64,000 bases of DNA from Candidatus Saccharimonadota bacterium (GTDB lineage: Bacteria > Patescibacteriota > Saccharimonadia > Saccharimonadales > Saccharimonadaceae): NCBI GenBank assembly GCA_030445245.1, contig JAUCSD010000001.1:1-64000 (forward strand), in the 5' to 3' direction. The notes beneath the pieces are model-generated. The model did not search any database, was not told the DNA's origin, and saw nothing but the letters and a program-made list of their open reading frames with translations. Positions 26,113 through 34,698 of this stretch are shown piece after piece. The stretch's first letter is position 1. Every line of letters starts with the position of its first letter. A program made the translations under genes and the position numbers.

Positions 26113-26852
26113 AAACTCCAGAACAAATTCAGGCAATGCGTGAAGGTGGTAAACTGCTCGCAACTATTTATGATGGATTGAAAAAACAGGTTCATGCTGG
26201 TGTCAGTGAGCTTGAACTTGATGCATGGGTAGAAAAAGAGATTGCACGACTTGGTGCAATCGCCACGTATAAAACCTCAGAAGTTAATTTTCCGAACGTC
26301 ATTTGTATTAGCACGAATGACAAAATCGTTCACGGCGTACCGACTGACTACGTGCTTGAAAAGGGTGATGTTGTGAGTTTTGATCTAGTTATTACGTACA
26401 AGGGCATGAAAACTGATTCGGCTTTTACGATGATTGTCGATGAAGTACCGAGCGGTATTAAGAAACATTTGCTTAATGTAACCGAGCGAAGCCTGATGGC
26501 GGGTATCGACGCGATTCATGGCCCTGTTCATACCGGCGACATTGGCGCGGCTGTTGAAGCCGTCCTCACCAAAGGTAAACTCGGTATCGTTCGCGAACTT
26601 GTTGGTCACGGCGTTGGGCTTGAGATGCATATGCCTCCTGAAATTCCGAACTATGGCAAAAAGGGGTCTGGCGTCTTGCTAAAGCCGGGTGATACGATTG
26701 CGATTGAACCAATGGCGATGCTTGGCCGAGAACACATCAAAACGGGCAGCGATGGCTGGACGTTCCGTACCAAAGATGGAAGCCTGGCGGCTCACTTTGA
26801 ACACACGGTGCTTATTACCGAAACTGGCGCTGAAATCTTGACCACGCTTTAG
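26097..26852 (+). CDS. map: Methionine aminopeptidase, type I
   Basis: 251 aa. The five metal ligands can be traced: D in VSFDLVI, D in MKTDSAF, H in ELVGHGVG, E in AIEPMAM and E in HFEHTV. The catalytic His is in DKIVHGVP. It removes N-terminal Met after deformylation, linking it functionally to def and fmt. It is read from the adk transcript. Confidence 0.95.
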   Translation: MQTGVKTPEQIQAMREGGKLLATIYDGLKKQVHAGVSELELDAWVEKEIARLGAIATYKTSEVNFPNVICISTNDKIVHGVPTDYVLEKGDVVSFDLVITYKGMKTDSAFTMIVDEVPSGIKKHLLNVTERSLMAGIDAIHGPVHTGDIGAAVEAVLTKGKLGIVRELVGHGVGLEMHMPPEIPNYGKKGSGVLLKPGDTIAIEPMAMLGREHIKTGSDGWTFRTKDGSLAAHFEHTVLITETGAEILTTL

Positions 26853-26885
26853 ACGTAATTAAAATAAATGTGAGATAATGAAGAC

Positions 26886-28175
26886 ATGAAAATTGCCTTA
26901 CTTGGTTACGGGGTTGAGGGTGCGTCGGCGTACCATTATTTTAAGCGGCTTTACCCGGAAGCAGAATTTGAAATTTACGATAACGCCGAGTCGCCAAAAT
27001 ATGACATTCCAGATGGCGTAGCACTGAAAAGTGGTGTGAAGGATTTTTACGATATTGATGCCGATCTTGTCATCAAGACGCCGGCCATCGCTCCTTCAAA
27101 AGTCTCAACACGAGGCAGTATTAGTTCGGTTACTCGAACTTTCTTTGATGTATGCCCAGTGCCTATTATCGGCGTCACGGGCACGAAGGGGAAGGGTACA
27201 ACTGCAACCTTAACGGCGGAGATTCTCAAAAAAGCTGGCTTCAAAGTTTGGCTTGTTGGCAATATTGGTGTTGCAGCACTTGATAAGATTGAGGAAATCG
27301 AGCAAGCCCGCGTCGCCGGGCAGAAGTGCGTCGTAGTGTACGAGCTATCAAGTTTCCAGCTTTGGGACATGACAAAAAGCCCGCAGGTTGCGATTGTCCT
27401 TATGATTGAACCAGAGCATTTAAATGTCCATAAAGACTTTGAAGAATATGTTGAAGCCAAGAGTAATATCGTTAAATATCAACATCCTGAGGATACGACA
27501 ATTTACTTCGACGACAACGACATCAGCAGATCAATTGGTGAAAAATCACCTGCAAAAAAGATACCCTATGTTCTTGAGCTTGGTTCGACATTGAATATTG
27601 ATGGTCGGCCAATTGTTGAAAAGAGCGATATTGCCTTATATGGCGATCACAATGTTGGGAATGTCCATGCTGCCATACTCGCCGCTTGGCAATTCACTCA
27701 AGATGAGTATGCGATTCAAGCTGCCGTTCGTGAGTTTCGTGGCTTGCCACATCGGCTTGAGCCTGTGGCAACCCGCAATGATGTTCTCTTTATTAATGAC
27801 AGTTTCTCTTCGGCGCCACCTGCGACGGTCGCGGCTGTACGAGCGTTTTCTCAACCGAAGATTGTTATCATGGGCGGCTTTGATCGGGGACTTGATTTTA
27901 CTGACACTGCCCGCGCTATCGTATCCCAACCGCAGGTGAAAAGGATACTTCTCATTGGGCAAACGCGTCATGGTATTGCCGCAGCATTTGATGCGTGCGA
28001 TTGGCATGACTATGAAATAATTGATGGAACACTTGATCAAGCAGTGACACGAGTAAATCAATTAGCCGAGGCTGGCGACGTGGTACTGTTTAGCCCCGGT
28101 TGCGCGAGTTTTGATATGTTCCCAGACTTTAATAAACGGGGCGACGCATTTAAGGAATTGATAGCAAATTTATGA
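26886..28175 (+). CDS. murD: UDP-MurNAc-L-Ala:glutamate ligase, probable MurD2 type
   Basis: 429 aa. Mur-ligase ATP site GVTGTKGKGTTA (about residues 95-106), central-domain ELSSFQLWD and EPEHLNVH, and C-terminal SPGCASFDMF ... RGDAFKEL are MurD features. In Xanthomonas, MurD2 adds L-Glu instead of D-Glu and works with MurL; because a MurL-like gene overlaps this one (ATGA), L-Glu use is likely but not proven by residues. The -10 GATAAT (26874-26879) ends 6 nt before the ATG, predicting a leaderless mRNA. Confidence 0.85.
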   Translation: MKIALLGYGVEGASAYHYFKRLYPEAEFEIYDNAESPKYDIPDGVALKSGVKDFYDIDADLVIKTPAIAPSKVSTRGSISSVTRTFFDVCPVPIIGVTGTKGKGTTATLTAEILKKAGFKVWLVGNIGVAALDKIEEIEQARVAGQKCVVVYELSSFQLWDMTKSPQVAIVLMIEPEHLNVHKDFEEYVEAKSNIVKYQHPEDTTIYFDDNDISRSIGEKSPAKKIPYVLELGSTLNIDGRPIVEKSDIALYGDHNVGNVHAAILAAWQFTQDEYAIQAAVREFRGLPHRLEPVATRNDVLFINDSFSSAPPATVAAVRAFSQPKIVIMGGFDRGLDFTDTARAIVSQPQVKRILLIGQTRHGIAAAFDACDWHDYEIIDGTLDQAVTRVNQLAEAGDVVLFSPGCASFDMFPDFNKRGDAFKELIANL

Positions 28176-29443
28176 AAACCTTTTTATTTGAATCATACGA
28201 ATTTACACCCGAGACTCGAACGGCAGCATTTCGCTACAGCTTCGACCATGAGATGTTCTTTACTGAAAAGGTAGTATTCAGCGAGATAGCCATTTATGAT
28301 CAAGCGGCGCTCGATCGGGCACTTTTTCTGGCGTTTATTATAACTGGCGTGTCGTACTATAAGTTATTCCCTCGTACGGCGGTTGAGTGGAAAGCTGGCG
28401 GTATCGACGCTTGGCAGAGTAGCTTTTTAAACAAAGTCTACCAAGAAGGCTTAGGTCAGTTTGCGTTTGAAAATAATCTTACTCGTCAGGATTTGGCGCA
28501 GTTTAGTGAAGCGAATGTGGCTGTCGTATTTGAACCAATAGCTTATACAGGCGAGGGGATTATGGCACTGCAAAGCGGAGGTAAGGATTCACTGCTCACG
28601 GCCGAAACCTTGCGCGAAAAAGGCGACGCGTTTGATTCATTTTATATATCAAGTGGTACGGCGCATCCGGCTATGCTCGATGAAATTGGTGACCGATTGC
28701 TTGTTGCTCGTCGCTACGTCGATATTCCTGCTATCATGGCCGCTCGTGGAGAGGGCGCTTTGAATGGCCATGTGCCGGTTACTTTTATCGTTCTGTCTTT
28801 TGCATTACTGCAGGCAGTACTGCTTAACAGAAAGACGGTCATAGCTTCGATTGGTCATGAAGGCGAGGAACCACATGCCTGGATCGATGATCTTGCTGTA
28901 ACGCATCAATGGTCAAAGACCTGGGATGCGGAAGTACTCTTTAGTGAATACGTGAGTCGGTATATTTCCCCTGATGTTCAGGTAGGATCACCGCTTCGTC
29001 GGTTTACAGAGCTTCGCATTGCCGAACTCTTCATTGAAAAAGCGTGGAGTAAATATGGCCATACCTTTAGCTCGTGTAACAAAGCGAACTACACCCAGGG
29101 CGCCGACAACACCCATCTGAAGTGGTGCGGCAATTGTCCGAAGTGTGCCAACTCCTATTTGCTGTTTGCGCCGTTCCTCGACGCTACCGAGCTTAAGAGT
29201 ATTTTCGATGGTCAGGATTTATTTACCAAACCAACGCTCCAGGATACGTTTAAAGGACTACTCGGCATTGATGGGGCGATGAAACCATTTGAGTGCGTGG
29301 GCGAGACTGACGAGCTACGTCTGGCGTATCACAAAGCTCAGGCTCGTGGTGGGTACGCGTCTTTTGATTTTGACGTTCCAGAATCAAATTATGACTATTT
29401 GCAGCAATTTCCGTATCAGACAGCACTATCTTTATTTGATTAA
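28172..29443 (+). CDS. murL: MurL-like UDP-MurNAc-L-Ala-L-Glu epimerase
   Basis: 423 aa. Residues about 133-141 contain QSGGKDSLL, an ATP-pyrophosphatase type loop, and the C-terminal part has the Cys set CGNCPKC (about 320) followed by ANSYLLFAPF, as in MurL. MurL inverts the terminal L-Glu of the muropeptide precursor to D-Glu in an ATP-dependent way. The overlap with murD and the pathway fit strongly support the call. It would replace glutamate racemase for this step; no murI is in the window. Confidence 0.78.
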   Translation: MKTFLFESYEFTPETRTAAFRYSFDHEMFFTEKVVFSEIAIYDQAALDRALFLAFIITGVSYYKLFPRTAVEWKAGGIDAWQSSFLNKVYQEGLGQFAFENNLTRQDLAQFSEANVAVVFEPIAYTGEGIMALQSGGKDSLLTAETLREKGDAFDSFYISSGTAHPAMLDEIGDRLLVARRYVDIPAIMAARGEGALNGHVPVTFIVLSFALLQAVLLNRKTVIASIGHEGEEPHAWIDDLAVTHQWSKTWDAEVLFSEYVSRYISPDVQVGSPLRRFTELRIAELFIEKAWSKYGHTFSSCNKANYTQGADNTHLKWCGNCPKCANSYLLFAPFLDATELKSIFDGQDLFTKPTLQDTFKGLLGIDGAMKPFECVGETDELRLAYHKAQARGGYASFDFDVPESNYDYLQQFPYQTALSLFD

Positions 29444-29454
29444 AGGCAAAGCCC

Positions 29455-29502
29455 CGCTGCAGGCAGCGAGACTTCACCTTCGGCGGCTCAACTGTTGTAA
29501 CG
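29455..29502. terminator. Branched structured terminator
   Basis: Outer pair CCCCG / CGGGG encloses CGCTGC-AG-GCAGCG and a second weak stem. It lies between murL (plus) and the 29526 gene (minus). After the outer stem the minus strand reads CTTTGCCTTT. A function as terminator is inferred. Confidence 0.45.
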
Positions 29503-29525
29503 GGGTGTGATGACACTGTACGAGA

Positions 29526-29828
29526 TCAGAGCTTGTATTTCTTGATCGCGTTCAGCGCGGTAGCGCGAACCTGCTTGTTTTTGATAAGGGCCTCGACGTA
29601 CTTCTCCAGATCATCGCCGAGTCGTCGAATGGTCGCAATGTCATCGGTAGAAGCTCTGATTGCCTCGACCAGCATGGCCGTGACTTCTTCTCCTGACATT
29701 CTCTGGCCGCCGGACCGAAGAACGATTACGTAGAAGGTGACAACAGTGTCATCGTTGCGTACAGAGGCGAGCTGTTGTAACATCTGCAAGCGACTAGTCA
29801 GCGTAATGGTTTTTGGTCTTCTGGGCAT
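29526..29828 (-). CDS. Small basic protein, function unknown
   Basis: 100 aa, starting MPRRPKTITLTSRLQML; mixed helix/strand, basic C-terminus (AIKKYKL). The ATG at 29828 follows AAGGAG at 5 nt; a GTG two codons earlier overlaps that SD. Codon use is GC-richer than in murL or ftsA. It stands alone between two plus-strand operons. No family recognised. Confidence 0.6.
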   Translation of the reverse strand: MPRRPKTITLTSRLQMLQQLASVRNDDTVVTFYVIVLRSGGQRMSGEEVTAMLVEAIRASTDDIATIRRLGDDLEKYVEALIKNKQVRATALNAIKKYKL

Positions 29829-29976
29829 GATCACTCCTTGAAAGGCGTGCCAGTACAGGTCGCGTTAAATAATACCATACTGGATTATGTAGATACATAG
29901 AAAATCGCAGACTACTCGATTAGCTTAGTCTGTTCTGATCTAGGCAAAATGTGTCATAAGCGTTATACTTTTACTT

Positions 29977-31224
29977 ATGCAAGAAACTTCTCGATACGCC
30001 GTCGGTATTGACATTGGCACGACTACTGTACGCTGTGTGGTCGGTCATATCGATGCGACCACAGGGGCGCCAACTATCGTTGGTGTCGGTCAAGCGCCAA
30101 ACAGCGGTATGCGCAAAGGCGTCGTCGCTAACTTAACTGGTCCAGCTCAGGCAATTGACGATGCGCTCGGTGAAGCTGAACGGATGAGTGGCTATCAGGT
30201 AAACGCCGCTTCGATTAGCATCAATGGTTCCCATATTCTCAGCACGAAAGCGGACGGTATGATCGCCGTTGGTGCGATGGATCATGAGATTGCGCCCGAG
30301 GACCTCGCTCGTATCGAAGAAGTTTCGACACTCGGCAAGGTACCTGCTAACCGTGAGATCTTGGAAGTAGTACCTCACAGTTATCGACTTGACGGCCAGG
30401 ACAACATCAAAGATCCACTTGGTATGACTGGCACTCGTCTGGAAATCAATGCTAATGTCGTCTCAGCTCTAGCGCCACACCTCGCTAACTTACAAAAATC
30501 TGCTGAAATGGCCAAGGTGACGCCGAACAATATCACGCCGGCAATCCTCGCCGCCGCTCGTGCAGTGCTTAGTGAGCAACAGATCGAAAACGGCGTTGCC
30601 GTTGTTGATCTTGGTGGTGCAACAACCAGCGTCGCCGTCTTTGAAGAAGGTGATCTTCAGTATGTCGCCGTGATCCCACTTGGTGGGGTTAACATTACTA
30701 ACGACCTAGCGATCGGCCTGAAGACAGATCCCGAGATCGCCGAAAAGGTAAAAGTGGGCCATGCAACCGCGACGGCTCGCAAGAACACTGAACGTATTTC
30801 AATTAAGCACGAGAAAGAAGCTTACAGTTTCGAATCGGCTGACATTGACGAGATCGTTGAAGCTCGTCTTGAAGAAATCTTTGATAGCATTCACAAGGAG
30901 CTTAAAAAAGCCGGTCGAGCTGGACAATTGCCAAGCGGCGTCGTCCTGACCGGTGGTACTGCCAAGATACGAGGCATTGCTGAATATGCCAAGCACAAAC
31001 TGGGACTTGCTGCGCGCGTCGGTAAATCATCAGGATACGGCGGGGTAGCGGAAAATATCGAAGAACCGCAGTTCGCCACCGTTGTTGGTCTCATGCTGCT
31101 CGATGCTCAGGATACAAGTCGCGCGGCCACTTCCCAGAAGCGGTCAGGCGCGGGCGGCGGTAAAGCCGCCATGAAGAATGCTGGAGGGATAATCTCCAAG
31201 TTCCTCGACAGATTTAAGGCATAA
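29977..31224 (+). CDS. ftsA: Cell division protein FtsA
   Basis: 415 aa. Actin-like ATPase that ties FtsZ to the membrane. Phosphate 1 motif GIDIGTTTVRCVV (about residues 9-21), phosphate 2 VVDLGGATTSVAV (about 208-220), adenosine motif TGGTAKIRGI (about 325). The final IISKFLDRFKA is the amphipathic membrane-binding helix. -10 TATACT (29964-29969) ends 7 nt before the ATG, hence a leaderless mRNA is predicted. ftsZ follows after 63 nt. Confidence 0.96.
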   Translation: MQETSRYAVGIDIGTTTVRCVVGHIDATTGAPTIVGVGQAPNSGMRKGVVANLTGPAQAIDDALGEAERMSGYQVNAASISINGSHILSTKADGMIAVGAMDHEIAPEDLARIEEVSTLGKVPANREILEVVPHSYRLDGQDNIKDPLGMTGTRLEINANVVSALAPHLANLQKSAEMAKVTPNNITPAILAAARAVLSEQQIENGVAVVDLGGATTSVAVFEEGDLQYVAVIPLGGVNITNDLAIGLKTDPEIAEKVKVGHATATARKNTERISIKHEKEAYSFESADIDEIVEARLEEIFDSIHKELKKAGRAGQLPSGVVLTGGTAKIRGIAEYAKHKLGLAARVGKSSGYGGVAENIEEPQFATVVGLMLLDAQDTSRAATSQKRSGAGGGKAAMKNAGGIISKFLDRFKA

Positions 31225-31287
31225 TTTGTTTTTAAAATATAAATGTTATACTAGAAAAGAATAGAATATCGGGGAGACTATAATTCA

Positions 31288-32496
31288 ATGCCTGAAGTAA
31301 AACCAAGCGAAATACAAACATTTGCCAGCATTAAAGTTGTTGGTGTTGGTGGCGCGGGTGGTTCTGCTGTAAACCGTATGAAAGATGCCGGTCTTGCTGG
31401 TGTGCAATTTATTGCCATGAACACCGATGCACAAGCCTTACACAACTCACGTGCTGACGTGAAAATCCATTTAGGCCACTCTATCACCAACGGACTTGGA
31501 GCCGGAGCTGACCCAACGACAGGTGAAGCTGCCGCTAATGAATCACGCGACGAAATTCGCGAAGCTATCGATGGTGCTGACATGATCTTTGTTACCATCG
31601 GTGCCGGTGGTGGTACCGGTAGTGGTGCTGGTCCAGTTGTGGCCGAAGTTGCCCGTGAACTTGGTATCCTCGTTGTTGGTGTCGCCACGAAACCATTCAG
31701 TTTTGAAGGTGAAAAACGTCGCCAGAACGCTGACTGGGCAATCGCTCAGCTTGGTCGACAAGTCGACACACTTATTACAATTCCAAACGACCGTCTTCTT
31801 CAGACGATTGATCGTCGTACGCCACTTCTTGAAACATTCAAGATTGCGGACGACGTTCTACGTCAAGGTGTTCAGGGTATCTCTGAACTGATCACCGAAC
31901 ACGGCCTCATTAACCTCGACTTTGCCGATGTAAAGGCAATTATGAGTAACGCCGGCTCAGCTCTCATGGGTATTGGCCGTGCAAGCGGTGATGACCGTGC
32001 TATCCAAGCTGCTCAACAAGCTATTGAGTCGCCACTTATCGAAGTTTCAATCGATGGTGCCAAGGGTGTTCTGTTCAATGTAACCGGTGGTTACGATATG
32101 AGCATGAGTGAAATTCAAGAAGCTGCTGAGATCATTACCAGTGCTGTGTCTCCTGATGCTAACATCATCTTCGGTGCAACGCTGAAGCCTGAGCTTGAAG
32201 ATGAATTGATCATTACGGTGATTGCAACTGGTTTTGACAGTGCATACTTCCACGAACAAGCTGCTCAACTTGCAACGCCAACTTCAGGTAAGGTTGCTCC
32301 AAACGCTGCCCCTGAAGTAACGGACGAAGCAGTTGATACCATTAACATGGACCTTGATCAGACCGACGCTGCTGCAAGTTTCGCCGAAGAGACGACTCAC
32401 GATATCTGGAACAATCCACCAGAAGAGGATGACGAATCGGACACGCCTGCGTTCCTCCGTCGCCGCAAGAAGAATCACAATCCAGACGAATCTTAA
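31288..32496 (+). CDS. ftsZ: Cell division protein FtsZ
   Basis: 402 aa. Tubulin-like GTPase of the division ring. Gly-rich GVGGAGGSAVNRM, tubulin signature GAGGGTGSGAGP (about residues 108-119) and NDRLL are present. The C-terminal peptide DTPAFLRRRKK is the FtsA/ZipA-type binding tail. SD GGGGAGA precedes the ATG; a separate -10 TATACT lies at 31247-31252, so ftsZ can be transcribed apart from ftsA. Confidence 0.98.
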   Translation: MPEVKPSEIQTFASIKVVGVGGAGGSAVNRMKDAGLAGVQFIAMNTDAQALHNSRADVKIHLGHSITNGLGAGADPTTGEAAANESRDEIREAIDGADMIFVTIGAGGGTGSGAGPVVAEVARELGILVVGVATKPFSFEGEKRRQNADWAIAQLGRQVDTLITIPNDRLLQTIDRRTPLLETFKIADDVLRQGVQGISELITEHGLINLDFADVKAIMSNAGSALMGIGRASGDDRAIQAAQQAIESPLIEVSIDGAKGVLFNVTGGYDMSMSEIQEAAEIITSAVSPDANIIFGATLKPELEDELIITVIATGFDSAYFHEQAAQLATPTSGKVAPNAAPEVTDEAVDTINMDLDQTDAAASFAEETTHDIWNNPPEEDDESDTPAFLRRRKKNHNPDES

Positions 32497-32511
32497 AAGG
32501 GGTATCTCACG

Positions 32512-32961
32512 ATGAGTTCAAAGTACAAGATTGGCGATAGCCGAGTAATCGAGTCACGTGAAGCAGCAGACGGTTTGACTATTCGTCGTCGTCGAGAGTC
32601 ACTTGATGGCAAGCACCGTTTTACAACCTACGAGCGCGTCGAACGTCCGAATCTTGCGGTTGTTAAGAAAGACAGCTCTCGTGAGCTGTTCGACAGGGAC
32701 AAACTCTCTACTGCAGTTAGGCGTTCTGTCGGTAAGTTCTTCACGTCAGAAGTTGAGGTTGAAGAGATTATCAATAATGTTGAAGATGCTCTGTATGAGA
32801 TTGGCGAGAGCGAAGTGTCTTCTATCCAAATCGGTGATTTGGTTCTTGACGAACTAGCGAGTCGGAACGAGGTTGCTTACGTACGCTTTGCAAGCGTGTA
32901 TCACGAATTTAAAACCCTCGATGAGTTTGAAGAGATATTGCAGCAGCGTCGTAAAAAATAA
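32512..32961 (+). CDS. nrdR: NrdR-type ATP-cone regulator lacking zinc cysteines
   Basis: 149 aa. The ATP-cone (about residues 47-137) and the linker GLTIRRRRES ... RFTTYERVERP are clearly NrdR. In NrdR the first 35 residues hold a zinc ribbon with two CxxC pairs. Here they are MSSKYKIGDSRVIESR and RRRRESLDGKHRFT: all four cysteines are gone. The arginines and the fold order are kept. NrdR represses ribonucleotide-reductase genes; without zinc its DNA binding must differ. SD AAAGGGG precedes the ATG; it lies 15 nt after ftsZ. Confidence 0.85.
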   Translation: MSSKYKIGDSRVIESREAADGLTIRRRRESLDGKHRFTTYERVERPNLAVVKKDSSRELFDRDKLSTAVRRSVGKFFTSEVEVEEIINNVEDALYEIGESEVSSIQIGDLVLDELASRNEVAYVRFASVYHEFKTLDEFEEILQQRRKK

Positions 32962-32976
32962 GGGAGTAGTGTTTAG

Positions 32977-33234
32977 GTGAGAACAATCATTGTATACAAA
33001 GACGAAACCGATTACACTCGTACGGTTACGGACTATCTGCGTGACTTCAAACGTCAGACTGGTCATGATATTGAAACGCTTGATCCCGATACAGCCGATG
33101 GCGCCGATTTTTGTCGAACCTACGATATCGTTGAATACCCAAGTGTCATTGCTATGAGTGACGATGGTCACATGCAGAACGTATGGCGCGGATTGCCACT
33201 ACCAACGATTAGCGAGGTAAGCTATTATGTTTAA
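32977..33234 (+). CDS. Thioredoxin-fold protein with one cysteine
   Basis: 85 aa. The pattern TIIVYKDETDYTRTVTDYLRD ... YDIVEYPSVIAM, with the cis-Pro segment EYPSV, is that of a thioredoxin/glutaredoxin fold. The CxxC active site is absent; the only Cys is in DFCRTYD. GTG start after GGGAG. It overlaps the VKOR gene by 8 nt, so the two may act together in disulfide formation, but a Cys-less redox role is doubtful. Confidence 0.65.
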   Translation: MRTIIVYKDETDYTRTVTDYLRDFKRQTGHDIETLDPDTADGADFCRTYDIVEYPSVIAMSDDGHMQNVWRGLPLPTISEVSYYV

Positions 33235-33847
33235 TCTCTTTGGCAAGAAAAAATCCCTTCAGAAATCAACTAAATGGATTTTTGGCACGATGCTCGCTTT
33301 TGGTATTGTTGGATTAGTGGCAGCCTTTGTCCTTGCTATTGAAGAATTCCATCTGTTAAAAAATCCAGATGCTGTGCTGTCGTGTTCGTTTAATTTAGTA
33401 CTCAACTGTGCCACGGTTATGAAAACCTGGCAGGCGAGTGTGTTTGGATTCCCAAACATGTTCATCGGTCTAATGGGATATCCTATTGTGATCACTGTTG
33501 CCGTTATTGGCCTCGCCGGCGCAAAGATGCCACGCTGGTTCTGGCGGACAGCAAATATATGTTACTTGTTAGGTGCGCTCTTTGCGTACTGGCTGTTCTT
33601 CAACAGCGTCTATGCGATTGAAGTGCTGTGCCCATGGTGTCTTGTTGTGACGTTCTCAACTACCATGCTCCTTGCGACGATAACGCATTACAGCTTACGT
33701 GAGAATATGTTTGGATTAACGAAGTCTACGAATGACATGATCCAGAAGTTACTCAAGAAAGACATTCTCAAAGTCGTGACAGCCAGCTGGATTGTGCTGT
33801 TGATTGCCGCTGTCTTCCTTAAATTCGGAAGTAGCCTGTTTACGTAA
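33227..33847 (+). CDS. VKOR-family disulfide-generating membrane protein
   Basis: 206 aa. Four to five hydrophobic spans. The loop pair CSFNLVLNCATVM (about residues 53-65) and the active-site CPWC (about 137-140) match bacterial vitamin K epoxide reductase homologues, which reoxidise a DsbA-like partner using quinone. The partner is not in the window except possibly the thioredoxin-like protein upstream. It ends the nrdR-Trx-VKOR group. Confidence 0.85.
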   Translation: MFNLFGKKKSLQKSTKWIFGTMLAFGIVGLVAAFVLAIEEFHLLKNPDAVLSCSFNLVLNCATVMKTWQASVFGFPNMFIGLMGYPIVITVAVIGLAGAKMPRWFWRTANICYLLGALFAYWLFFNSVYAIEVLCPWCLVVTFSTTMLLATITHYSLRENMFGLTKSTNDMIQKLLKKDILKVVTASWIVLLIAAVFLKFGSSLFT

Positions 33848-33882
33848 GGGGTAGTTACTATTCGAGTGCTCGTTAAGTAACG

Positions 33883-33911
33883 TTGACAAAAATACCAGTT
33901 ACGTATATAAT
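33883..33911 (+). promoter_or_regulatory. Consensus promoter of GC-rich gene 33957
   Basis: -35 TTGACA (33883-33888), 17 bp, -10 TATAAT (33906-33911): a perfect sigma-70 consensus in AT-rich DNA directly before a GC-rich gene. Confidence 0.8.
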
Positions 33912-33956
33912 AATTAAATTGTACAATGCGTTCGTGAGCTACGCGCTCGGACCCGC

Positions 33957-34313
33957 TTGACCGTTACTCTGACTTCGGTCGGCGCACTGCTGATAACCAT
34001 CGCCTCATGGCTACCGGACGACGAGTCAAGCCTGCGAGTCTGGCTGGTCATTCCCGGAGCTGTGACCCTGTTCGGCGCATTCTGCGCATACATGACCCTG
34101 AACAAGTTGCGCGAGGACGCTGGTCGTTTTCTCCGCCAGGGTTCAGTGCGCAAGGTCTCCTGCGGTGTTCGCAAGAACTACCGCGCGTTCACCAAGGCCG
34201 CGAACATCAACCCCTGTGATGAGGAACTCTTCGACTACGACAAGGAGAGTCAGACGGTCGCGGAGGCGCTGGACGCCAAGTTCCGCGCACGTCATGGGCG
34301 GGAGCGGACGTAG
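33957..34313 (+). CDS. GC-rich small membrane protein, function unknown
   Basis: 118 aa from a TTG start. Two hydrophobic spans (about residues 6-19 and 29-46) precede a basic, cytoplasmic tail with two Cys (SCGVRKN, NPCDEE). The start is uncertain: no SD is visible, and the frame is open back to 33918 without ATG or GTG. Third codon positions are mostly G/C. It has a perfect promoter (33883) and a strong terminator (34342). A single-gene island of unknown function. Confidence 0.6.
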   Translation: MTVTLTSVGALLITIASWLPDDESSLRVWLVIPGAVTLFGAFCAYMTLNKLREDAGRFLRQGSVRKVSCGVRKNYRAFTKAANINPCDEELFDYDKESQTVAEALDAKFRARHGRERT

Positions 34314-34341
34314 TAGCGTCCCAGAAAACAATGCCGTGTCG

Positions 34342-34380
34342 ATAGGACGTACCCCTTCTGGGGGTCGTCCTATTCGATTT
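34342..34380 (+). terminator. Terminator of GC-rich gene 33957
   Basis: ATAGGACG-T-ACCCC / GGGGGT-CGTCCTAT around TTCT, then TTCGATTTTTT. The -10 of the next gene lies immediately after. Confidence 0.88.
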
Positions 34381-34401
34381 TTTAGGGTAAAATATGCATA
34401 T

Positions 34402-34680
34402 ATGGAAAAGAATCTTCCCGCCCACGAAACTGAACCAACACCAGAACCACTCGATAGAGAAGCTATACTTAATGCGCTCGCTGAGATTATTGGAGCAGGG
34501 GAGCTTGAGCTCGGTGTAGACCTCGATAATAGGGATGAATTGGAGCAGCTGCTTGGTGATGACGACGAGGAGCTCATATCTAATCTAGTGTCGCTTGCCG
34601 CAGAGAATGGTATTGATATTGAGGAATTTCTTGTACGGCTCGGTATCCCAGTTGAACGAATAGTTGATCCAAGTCAGTAA
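34402..34680 (+). CDS. Small acidic protein, function unknown
   Basis: 92 aa, very acidic (DNRDELEQLLGDDDEEL). Mostly helical, N-terminal 18 residues disordered. The -10 TAAAAT (34388-34393) ends 8 nt before the ATG, so the mRNA is probably leaderless; a start further upstream would read into the preceding GC-rich gene. Its last codons overlap the -35 of the ileS T-box transcript. No family recognised. Confidence 0.65.
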   Translation: MEKNLPAHETEPTPEPLDREAILNALAEIIGAGELELGVDLDNRDELEQLLGDDDEELISNLVSLAAENGIDIEEFLVRLGIPVERIVDPSQ

Positions 34681-34692
34681 AAAGGGTAAAAT
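34664..34692 (+). promoter_or_regulatory. Promoter of T-box/ileS transcript
   Basis: -35 TTGATC (34664-34669), 17 bp, -10 TAAAAT (34687-34692). Confidence 0.65.
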
Positions 34693-34698
34693 AGAAGA

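Noticed and set aside
34143-34577. Serine-rich minus frame opposite the acidic gene 34402
   Set aside because: Ser-rich shadow of Glu/Asp codons; the plus frame has a promoter and start.
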